DNA from: Candidatus Hydrogenedentota bacterium
Lineage (GTDB): Bacteria > Hydrogenedentota > Hydrogenedentia > Hydrogenedentales > SLHB01
Direction: 5' to 3'
DNA length: 40,466 nucleotides
NCBI GenBank assembly: GCA_020849535.1
Contig: JADLGB010000238.1
Location: forward strand, 1 to 40,466
Under the pieces are notes generated by a model that worked only from the letters and a program-made list of their open reading frames with translations, made no database searches and had not been told where the DNA came from. This document shows, in pieces, positions 33,181 through 40,466 of the stretch. Each line of letters starts with the position of its first letter. The stretch's first letter is position 1. The position numbers and the translations under genes were made by a program.

Positions 33181-36100
33181 ATGTCATCACACACACCACG
33201 CACACTCTCTCCACTTGCTGCCGTAGTCATCGCAGCCGGCATCTTGCTGGCTTCCATCGCAGGCGTGGTGCTCGTGGACCGCGGAGGGCAGGCAGTCTCT
33301 CTTGCCGCGACCGGAGAAACCCCCGCGGACGCTCCTACCAGCTTGCCGCCTCCGAAAGTACCGGGAGGGACTCCCGCCATAGCCCAAGCGCCCGTAGCGG
33401 AACTGGCCGCCGCTAGCAGCGACATGCTGAATGTCATCGGCATGGTGCCGCTGCCCGGGCGGAAGCTTGAGAGTCAGATTATCCTGTTCTTTGACCATGA
33501 CATCGTTCTGCCAAATGCTCCGGATGGCGCCGTTGCCCCGCCTTTTGAACTTTCCCCAAAGCTGGATGGTGAATTCCAGTCGGGCGCGAATTACGCCGCA
33601 TTTACCATCGCAGACGAGCAGACCCTTCTGCCCAACCAACTGTACGATGTCCGGCTGACTCCAGGCATCGTTTCCAAGGATGGTAAGGAACTTAACCCGC
33701 AACACCGCCTGTTGCGCGTGGCCACCTACATATTCGAGCCGCAACGCGTTTGGCTGCTCGAACGGGACGATCACGACGATATGGTTCTCGGAATCCTGTT
33801 TCCCACCGACGTTGACCTTGGTGCGCTACGCGAGCACCTGGCGGTCACGGATGCCGTGGAGAAGGCAGTTCCGTTTACCCTGGAGCGGGGCTCGTCGGAG
33901 GGTTTGTTCAGGCTCGCCGTGAGCGTGGACGCCGAGATTCCTCTCAAGGTGTTGATTCGGGATGGGTTGAAGGACTCCGCCGCTCAATTCACGCTTGCCG
34001 GCGATCGCACCTTTGCCTACCCGGTGGAACCGTTCTTTCACGTGACGGGTGTGAAGTGGGGCGCCCGCACGGGCGATTGGTGCGACATCCTGGTCAGCTT
34101 CTCCAAGCCGTTGAATGCAGATGACCTCAAGTGGCACGTGTCGCTCACCCATCTGCCGGACCAGGAACGGCTCGCGTTCGACGTTCCTGAATCCAAAGTG
34201 GACAGCTCGCACATTATCCGTGTTCAGCGCGGCAGCCCCATGGGTGCTGTCCGGTTTGGGCTGTCCAAGAAACTGCACGGAGAGAACGGGTCGCGCCTGG
34301 TGGATGACTACGCCTGTACGCTTCCACCCACGCCCAAATCATTGACCGTGAAAGGAACGCAGTGGGGCCCGTCGGAAAACACGGCGTACGTGCTGTTCAT
34401 CGGTTTTTCAAGTCCCGTCGACTTTCAAGACCTGGAGAAGCACCTGAGCATCCTCGATGAACGATCCAATGCCCCGATCGCGTACACGATAGATACCCGC
34501 TCGGTCGAGAAGGACCACCGGATTCGCATCGTCCACCCTGCGCCGGAAGGGCCGCGTGTATTGGTCAAGGTGTCGGATGGGCTCATAGCCCCCGACAAGT
34601 CCGTGCTCCTGGATTCGTTTTCGTCCTCGCTCACCTGGACTCACCGGAAGCTGTACATCACCGGCGAACCCATCACAAAGGGCCGTGACGGAATCGTCGT
34701 CAACATCTCATTCAACACGGCGATAAACGTGTCCGACCTCCAGAAGCATCTTGTGGTGTCGCCCAGCGCTGGCGACCTCCGGATTGTTGCCGAGAGCAAG
34801 ACACAGTTCACCGTCTACGGCAAGTGGAAGAAGGGTGTGCAGTACCAGCTCACGGTGACTCCCGGCGTCCGCTTCTCCGACGGCACGGCGTGCACGGTTG
34901 AAGCCAATTGGGATCTCAAAATCGGACACGTGGCGCCGGTGTTGGAATTCAGTCATCCCGGCAAGTGCTATTTCACCATGCGGGAAGGCTCGCCGTTGGG
35001 CGTCGTGTATATGGGCATTCAGAATGCTCACATCACGGTTCACCGCGTGTTTCCGTCCAACCTTGTCTATGCACTGGGCGGCATCACCCGAGATTCGAGG
35101 CCCGTCGACTACTACGAAGGCCGGCGCGACATCGTGAACGCGCTCATCACGAAGTGGTCGGAGCCTATCCACGAAGGTGAACTCAGCCTGACCGCCAGCC
35201 CGGATGAAGTAGCCCAGGCAAACCTGAACGTTGGAGAGTGGTTTCCCCCGGACAAGCGAGGCGTGTTCTGTGTCGTCGCGGAACACGGCTCGGGGCTTCA
35301 GGCAAGCAAGCTGGTCGCCTTGACGAACGTCGGCGCCATCTCCCATTGGCAAGATGACAACCTGATGTTGTTTGCTCACAACCTGCTTACGCTTGCCCCG
35401 CTGGCCCACGCGCGGGTCTCGATCTACTCGACCAAGAAGCAGCTTCTTCACATGGGCAGCACCGACGAGCGCGGGATCCTCAAGGCGGGCGGTTTTGACC
35501 CCGATCTGGGCCTGCCAGAACTAGCCGTCATCGAGTACGAGAATGACGCGACCTTCCTGGAGTTGATCCCGCGAGAAGACGAAACCCCGGAAATCAAGGC
35601 TGGGATGCCCCATTACGACAGCGAGGAATACGACGGCTATCTGTATGCCGACCGCGACCTGTATCGCCCGGGAGAGACCGTGCACCTGCGTTGCCTGGCG
35701 CGCACGAACTATGGAGACGCCCTTGCCGATGTTCCGCTGGAGTTTCGCATTCGCGATCCGAGGGATTCCGTAGTGTCGACCCAACCGATAAAGCTCTCCG
35801 CATTCGGGAGCGGCTCCCTGGATTTCGTCACCAAAGATACGCATCCGACCGGGCTATACACCGCCGAGATTCGTATACCGGGACACGGCAGCGGGGCCAT
35901 CGGATCGTATGCGTTCAAGCTGGAGGAATTCGTTCCGAATCGTATGAAGGTGACGGTGAATCTGCCAGCAAACGTCCTGTTAGCGGGTAGGGAGAGCGAG
36001 TTCTCCCTGAAGGCGGAACACCTCTTTGGCGCCAATGCGGGGGACCGGAAGACCTCGTGCGAGGTCGTGCTCGAAAAGGGCGCGTGGAGACCGGAAAGCC

Positions 36101-39100
36101 GGGCGGACTTCACGTTCACGAATGACGTCTCGTTCACGCCCGAACGCCTCAACTGCGGGGAGCAGCAGACGGATGGAGCCGGGATGGCCACATTCAGATT
36201 CTCCTATGTCCCTCCTGCGAGCGCCTCGTTTCCGTTGAAAGCCACTGTCGTGGGCAGCGTGAGCGAACTGGGCGGGCGCGTGGTCACGAGTATTGCCGAA
36301 GGCACCTTCTTCCCCTCGGACATCTGCCTCGGCCTCCGCGCTAATGAGCGGCAGGGTGGAGGGGGTGTCGAAGTGCAGGTTGCGGCGGTCAAGCCCGATG
36401 GCACACCCGCTGACCTCGCTTCCGTCAAGGTGACTCTGGAACGCGAGGTCTGGAACTACTACGTCCGGAGGTACTACAGCAACTACGAATCCAGATGGAC
36501 GGATACCTACGAAGAAATCGAGACGCGCGACGTGCCGCTTCAGCAAGGCATGGGGTCGCTGGCCATGGAGACCAGAGGCTATGGCCGGTTCCGCCTGCGG
36601 GTGTCTTCCGAGAAGACTCCCCAGTTCAGCACCCTTACCTTTCATTCCTATTGGCACGGCGGGCGCTTGTCGTTCGGGCCGAGCGACGGGATGTCTCTGC
36701 TCAAGGTACGCCTGGACAAGAAGGCCTATCGTCCCGGCGAGGAAGCGACCGTACTGGTGGAATCGCCGTTCGATGGCCGCGGCATCCTGGTTGTCCAGGG
36801 TGAGAAGATTCAGGAGATGATCCCGTTCGAAATCTTAAGCAACAAGGCCGAAATCAAAGTCGCCGTGACCGAAGAGAAAGTCCCCAACCTCTGGATTGAA
36901 GTCACGGCGCTCCATGAGGTACAGACGGACCGCGCTCAAGTCTATCCATTCTCGAGTTTCGCCATGATACCGCTCATGGTGGCCGACGGGAAGCGGATAT
37001 TGAATATTGCCTTCACGGACCTTCCTTCGGAGATCAGACCCGCCACCGAAGCGCGCTTTGATTTGCTCGTGAAGGATGGCAATGGCGTGCCGGTGTCGTC
37101 TGAACTGACACTGGCGGCCGTGGACGAGGGCATTCACGCCATCACGGATTACTCGAATCCCGATCCGTACAGCCACTTCGCACGTCCCCGCCAGCCGGAC
37201 TATCGGCGCGCCCACTACTACGACAAGGTCGCCTACGACTTCGACAAAGCCGGTTTTGGGGGCGATGGAAGGCTGGTCAAGCGGGCCATCACGATCGGCG
37301 AGAACTGGATCAAGCCGCTGGCGCTGTGGTCGGGCGCCGTCACCACCGACGCCGAAGGCAAAGCCTCGGTTTCCATGCAGCTTCCGGAGTTCTCGGGCCA
37401 GTTGCGGCTCGTCGCGGTGGCCTGTACTGGCGTGGCCAGTGGGGCCGGCTCCGGGAACGTCTACGTCCGGCGGCCTTACGTGCTTCGCACGAGCATGCCG
37501 CGATTCCTGCTGCCCGGCGACGCGGTCGAGTGCGCGGCCGCCGTGTTCAACACGACGGAGCAGCCCATGCGCGCGCTGCTAACCTGGAAGGTCACGGGAC
37601 CGCTCACGACCGAGACGGGCGAGCAACACGTGGAGCTTCCCGCGAAGGGCGAGGCTCGCGTGACGGCCCGGTTTGCGGCCATGCAGGCCGTGGGGCAAGG
37701 TCACATCGAGTGGCATGCCGTAATCTCTGACCTGGCCAACAACACGATTGAGGATCTCAAGGAAGATGCCCCCATGCCGGTGCGCCCATCTTCGGGCTAC
37801 CAGAGCCGCCACGATTTTTTCGTGCTGGACGCGGGGAAGACGGAGACATTCGGCAACTCGCTCTTCATTGAAAACGAGTACATGGAGACGGGGATCTCCG
37901 TCACCGCAAACCCCATGGCCCGCCTCGAACGGCCGCTGAGCTACGTGGTGGGCTATCCCCACGGCTGCGTGGAACAGACCGTTTCGAAGCTGATGTCGAT
38001 GTATTTGTTACGGTCGAGCCGCGAGATGACGGGCCGCGCGATTGGCGATGGTAACGATCTGGACAAATGGATCGATGCGGGCGTACAGAGGATCTTCTCG
38101 ATGCAGACATCCAATGGCGGGCTCGCCTACTGGCCCGGAGGGCACGATGCCTACACCTATGGATCCATCTATGCCCTGCATTTCCTGACGCTGCTGAAGA
38201 ACGATCGCCAATTCTCCATCCCGGAGGCGCCGTACGAGGGGTTACGGCGCTACGTGCGCTCGGCCGCCGCGGACTGGTCCGATCAGTCCTCGTCAAACCA
38301 GTACGCGCGTGCCTATGCCCTGTACGTATTGACCCTGAGTGGCGACACGGACGCGGTGAAGCAGATCCGCCGCTTCGACACTATCGAAATGCCGCAGCCG
38401 GCGCGTTACTTGCTCGCAGCCGCGCTCGCCAAAGCGACACAGGATTTCGATCGGGTGAAGATGTACCTGAGCGAGATGCCTTCGGTGCCGTACGCGGTCG
38501 TTGAACGGACGGCGTGTTTGAGTTCCGACATCCGCAACACCGCCGTGGAACTCATGGCGCTGCGTCAAATGGGAGGCGACCCGGCCGAAATCCACAAGAG
38601 GGCCGAGACCTTGATCCGGTTCCTGCAACAGCGCGGACATGGCAATACACAGGAGACCGCCTTTGTGGTGACGGCGTTGTGCGAGTATCTCGCCGAACTT
38701 GCTGCCAATCTCGACAACGCGTCCGCCAGCGTCGTGGGGCCGGCTGGGGCGAAAGCAGTGGGGGGGCGCGAGCGTTTCTTCGAGAACGGCAGAGGCGCAG
38801 GGCGAAGCTACGCCGTTACCAACACCGGGCAGGCGCCCATGTTCGTGAATCTCACGACGGCGGGTTTCCTCAAGGAACCACAGACCGCGGCCGTGCGGGA
38901 AGGCATCGGCCTCGAACGCGTCGTTCTGACGCGAGACGGAAAGCCGCAGGAGGGCGGCGAGTTCCGGCAGTCGGATACGTACATCGTGCACCTGACTATC
39001 CATTGCGATCGGAGCACGGACAATGTGGTCGTTGTGGATATGCTGCCCGCGGGATTTGAGATCGAGAATCCGCGGCTGACCAAGAATCTGCCGCAGCTCG

Positions 39101-39324
39101 ATTCCGGGCAGAGCGTGACGCCTTCGTATACCGACCTTCGCGACGATCGGATCATCCTGGCGTTCGACCACATGGCGACGGGCACGTACCACTACCACTA
39201 CGTGGTGCGCGCCGTCACCCCGGGCGTGTATCAGTACCCGGCGGTGGAGGCGGAGTGCATGTACGATGCGGAGATCCGTGGAGCGTCAGAAGCGAGCACC
39301 ATCACGGTGAAGCGCGCGGAGTAG
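33181..39324 (+). CDS. Bacterial alpha-2-macroglobulin with thioester (2047 aa)
   Basis: The start is ATG 33181 with TAGGAGGGG upstream; an in-frame extension from 33115 is unlikely. A hydrophobic segment at residues 10-33 (LAAVVIAAGILLASIAGVVL) would anchor or export it; there is no lipobox, unlike E. coli YfhM. Residues about 80-590 contain about five weak tandem modules. Several share the pattern F-x-x-x-(I/V)-(N/D)-x-x-D-L-x-x-H-(L/V), as in SFSKPLNADDLKWHV, GFSSPVDFQDLEKHL and SFNTAINVSDLQKHL. Macroglobulin domains follow (LYRPGETVHLRCL is the usual MG start, near 830). The thioester motif GCVEQ is at residues 1595-1599 and is intact, so it can trap proteases covalently. The helical thioester domain and a C-terminal beta domain follow. 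It acts in the periplasm, and the pbpC gene is next, the classical pairing. Confidence 0.96.
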   Translation: MSSHTPRTLSPLAAVVIAAGILLASIAGVVLVDRGGQAVSLAATGETPADAPTSLPPPKVPGGTPAIAQAPVAELAAASSDMLNVIGMVPLPGRKLESQIILFFDHDIVLPNAPDGAVAPPFELSPKLDGEFQSGANYAAFTIADEQTLLPNQLYDVRLTPGIVSKDGKELNPQHRLLRVATYIFEPQRVWLLERDDHDDMVLGILFPTDVDLGALREHLAVTDAVEKAVPFTLERGSSEGLFRLAVSVDAEIPLKVLIRDGLKDSAAQFTLAGDRTFAYPVEPFFHVTGVKWGARTGDWCDILVSFSKPLNADDLKWHVSLTHLPDQERLAFDVPESKVDSSHIIRVQRGSPMGAVRFGLSKKLHGENGSRLVDDYACTLPPTPKSLTVKGTQWGPSENTAYVLFIGFSSPVDFQDLEKHLSILDERSNAPIAYTIDTRSVEKDHRIRIVHPAPEGPRVLVKVSDGLIAPDKSVLLDSFSSSLTWTHRKLYITGEPITKGRDGIVVNISFNTAINVSDLQKHLVVSPSAGDLRIVAESKTQFTVYGKWKKGVQYQLTVTPGVRFSDGTACTVEANWDLKIGHVAPVLEFSHPGKCYFTMREGSPLGVVYMGIQNAHITVHRVFPSNLVYALGGITRDSRPVDYYEGRRDIVNALITKWSEPIHEGELSLTASPDEVAQANLNVGEWFPPDKRGVFCVVAEHGSGLQASKLVALTNVGAISHWQDDNLMLFAHNLLTLAPLAHARVSIYSTKKQLLHMGSTDERGILKAGGFDPDLGLPELAVIEYENDATFLELIPREDETPEIKAGMPHYDSEEYDGYLYADRDLYRPGETVHLRCLARTNYGDALADVPLEFRIRDPRDSVVSTQPIKLSAFGSGSLDFVTKDTHPTGLYTAEIRIPGHGSGAIGSYAFKLEEFVPNRMKVTVNLPANVLLAGRESEFSLKAEHLFGANAGDRKTSCEVVLEKGAWRPESRADFTFTNDVSFTPERLNCGEQQTDGAGMATFRFSYVPPASASFPLKATVVGSVSELGGRVVTSIAEGTFFPSDICLGLRANERQGGGGVEVQVAAVKPDGTPADLASVKVTLEREVWNYYVRRYYSNYESRWTDTYEEIETRDVPLQQGMGSLAMETRGYGRFRLRVSSEKTPQFSTLTFHSYWHGGRLSFGPSDGMSLLKVRLDKKAYRPGEEATVLVESPFDGRGILVVQGEKIQEMIPFEILSNKAEIKVAVTEEKVPNLWIEVTALHEVQTDRAQVYPFSSFAMIPLMVADGKRILNIAFTDLPSEIRPATEARFDLLVKDGNGVPVSSELTLAAVDEGIHAITDYSNPDPYSHFARPRQPDYRRAHYYDKVAYDFDKAGFGGDGRLVKRAITIGENWIKPLALWSGAVTTDAEGKASVSMQLPEFSGQLRLVAVACTGVASGAGSGNVYVRRPYVLRTSMPRFLLPGDAVECAAAVFNTTEQPMRALLTWKVTGPLTTETGEQHVELPAKGEARVTARFAAMQAVGQGHIEWHAVISDLANNTIEDLKEDAPMPVRPSSGYQSRHDFFVLDAGKTETFGNSLFIENEYMETGISVTANPMARLERPLSYVVGYPHGCVEQTVSKLMSMYLLRSSREMTGRAIGDGNDLDKWIDAGVQRIFSMQTSNGGLAYWPGGHDAYTYGSIYALHFLTLLKNDRQFSIPEAPYEGLRRYVRSAAADWSDQSSSNQYARAYALYVLTLSGDTDAVKQIRRFDTIEMPQPARYLLAAALAKATQDFDRVKMYLSEMPSVPYAVVERTACLSSDIRNTAVELMALRQMGGDPAEIHKRAETLIRFLQQRGHGNTQETAFVVTALCEYLAELAANLDNASASVVGPAGAKAVGGRERFFENGRGAGRSYAVTNTGQAPMFVNLTTAGFLKEPQTAAVREGIGLERVVLTRDGKPQEGGEFRQSDTYIVHLTIHCDRSTDNVVVVDMLPAGFEIENPRLTKNLPQLDSGQSVTPSYTDLRDDRIILAFDHMATGTYHYHYVVRAVTPGVYQYPAVEAECMYDAEIRGASEASTITVKRAE

Positions 39325-39330
39325 TTGCTG

Positions 39331-40466
39331 GTGGACGAGATAGAAGCAAAGAGAGGCGCGCGAGCGAAGGCCATCACGAAGCGGTGGCGGGGCATTGCCC
39401 TGGCCTTTGTTGCGGGATGTGCCTTGCTCGCCGCCGTCCTGCTGTGGCCGATGAACACCGCCCGCTATCTGGCCGTGGACGCTTCCGGAGAGATCGTGGA
39501 TCGCCGCGGCGAAACGCTCATGGCGTTTCTTAATCGAGAGGAACAATGGTGCTTCCCGCGTCCTCTGAAAGAGATCAGCCCGTATTTGGTGAAGGCCACG
39601 ATCGCCGCGGAGGACCAACGGTTCCGGGAGCATCCCGGCGTGGATCCTATCGCCGTGATTCGCGCCGCGAGCCAAAACCTGCGCTCGCAGGGCGTGGTGT
39701 CCGGCGCGTCGACGTTGACCATGCAAGTCGTCAAGAACGGGCCGGCCTCGTCCCGCTCCTGGGTGGGAAAGGCGCTTCAAACGATTGACGCGATTCGGCT
39801 GGATGCGCGCGTCAGCAAAGACCGCATTCTGGAAACGTACCTGAATTCCGCGCCGTACGGCCTGAACCTCGTGGGCTGCGAAGCCGCCGCGCGGAGGTAT
39901 TTCGGGGTCCCGGCGCGTGAATTGGATATCGCCGAGGCGGCCCTACTCGCTGGACTTCCGAAATCGCCGACGGGGTTCATGCCGCTGGCGCATCCGGAAG
40001 AGGCGCGCCAGCGCCGTGACTATGTGCTGGGCCGCATGTTGGAGGAAGGATACATCGACCAGAAGGACTTCGATCGCGCGATTGATACGCCGTTGGATGT
40101 TTCATGGCACGAATACCCCATGTTGTCCCCGCATCTCGCGATGCGCCTGGAGCCCCGGGCCCACACTCAGGGACGCGTCATCACCACCTTGGACCTGACG
40201 ATTCAAGCGAAGGTGGAGTCCATCGTGGCGGAGCATATGGCGCGCTGGAGTGGCGAGATTACCAATGCGGCCGTGCTGGTCGTGGATGTGGATACGGCCA
40301 GCGTGTTGGCCCGTATTGGCTCTGGCGGTTTCTTTCACACGCCCGGCGGCGGACAGGTGGATGCGTGCCGCGCGCTGCGCTCGCCAGGCTCCACGCTAAA
40401 ACCCTTCATCTACGGCTATGCGATGGAAAACGACCTGGTGTATCCCTGCGAGACTCTCTACGACGG
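39331..40466 (+). CDS. pbpC: Penicillin-binding protein 1C, N-terminal part (cut by window edge)
   Basis: The frame starts at GTG 39331, 6 nt after the macroglobulin stop, with GGAG 9 nt upstream (TTG 39325 is in frame but badly spaced). It stays open to the last base, giving about 378 residues. One membrane helix lies at about 22-40. The GT51 glycosyltransferase motifs are all present: AAEDQRFREHPGVDP with Glu94, GASTLTMQ at 125-132, RILETYLNSAPYG, and EAALLAGLPKSPTGF. The transpeptidase domain begins near 240 and its catalytic serine appears in SPGSTLKPF (Ser354, Lys357). It polymerises and probably cross-links peptidoglycan at the outer face of the inner membrane. Pairing with an alpha-2-macroglobulin is widespread and suggests wall repair after protease-mediated envelope breach. 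The C-terminal part lies beyond the window. Confidence 0.95.
   Translation, partial: MDEIEAKRGARAKAITKRWRGIALAFVAGCALLAAVLLWPMNTARYLAVDASGEIVDRRGETLMAFLNREEQWCFPRPLKEISPYLVKATIAAEDQRFREHPGVDPIAVIRAASQNLRSQGVVSGASTLTMQVVKNGPASSRSWVGKALQTIDAIRLDARVSKDRILETYLNSAPYGLNLVGCEAAARRYFGVPARELDIAEAALLAGLPKSPTGFMPLAHPEEARQRRDYVLGRMLEEGYIDQKDFDRAIDTPLDVSWHEYPMLSPHLAMRLEPRAHTQGRVITTLDLTIQAKVESIVAEHMARWSGEITNAAVLVVDVDTASVLARIGSGGFFHTPGGGQVDACRALRSPGSTLKPFIYGYAMENDLVYPCETLYD

Overview
This is a G+C-rich stretch of bacterial chromosome with 17 genes, most of them large and secreted. Two genes run off the edges. I see no rRNA, tRNA, CRISPR array, transposase, integrase or phage gene. The content (Tat-exported Gfo/Idh/MocA oxidoreductase, DUF4838, DUF4091, several six-hairpin glycosidases, an ExuT-like MFS carrier, and an alpha-2-macroglobulin next to penicillin-binding protein 1C) fits a saccharolytic Gram-negative of the Planctomycetota / Verrucomicrobiota / Lentisphaerota / Hydrogenedentota kind. 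No SusC/SusD pair is present, which argues against Bacteroidota. No phylogenetic marker gene is in the window, so this placement is an inference from gene content.

Layout. Positions 1-900 hold the 3' part of an unrecognised gene. Positions 941-9516 hold three six-hairpin (alpha/alpha toroid) glycosidase-like proteins; the first two are divergent distant paralogues. The third lies downstream of a Tat-type Gfo/Idh oxidoreductase (9571-10962). A DegT/DnrJ/EryC1/StrS aminotransferase (11165-12478) is divergent from that oxidoreductase. Next on the minus strand are an M24 creatinase/prolidase-fold protein that has lost two metal ligands (14944-16101) and a DUF4838 protein (12507-14837). Divergent from the M24 gene are a sodium:solute symporter, a 49-aa one-helix protein directly behind it, and a secreted 603-aa protein of unknown function. 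A 1143-aa multidomain secreted protein (20517-23948) is bracketed by two inverted copies of a roughly 280-bp multi-hairpin repeat. Beyond it are a CBM9-DUF4091 (GH123-like) protein, an MFS carrier with a Gfo/Idh-type protein in tandem, and a GH2 enzyme on the opposite strand. The last 7 kb hold a 2047-aa alpha-2-macroglobulin with an intact thioester motif, followed 6 nt later by pbpC, which is cut by the window edge.

How the genes may work together (inference): exported glycosidases and binding modules release sugars or uronic acids from a complex glycan, the SSS and MFS carriers import the products, and the oxidoreductases and aminotransferase process them. The alpha-2-macroglobulin/PBP1C pair is a separate envelope-defence and repair unit of a known type.

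The least explained DNA is in three intergenic regions (6390-6912, 19882-20516, 23949-24680). They carry nested palindromes and inverted repeats with conserved hairpin modules. One of them also has a 22-nt motif placed in the same relative orientation upstream of two divergent genes.
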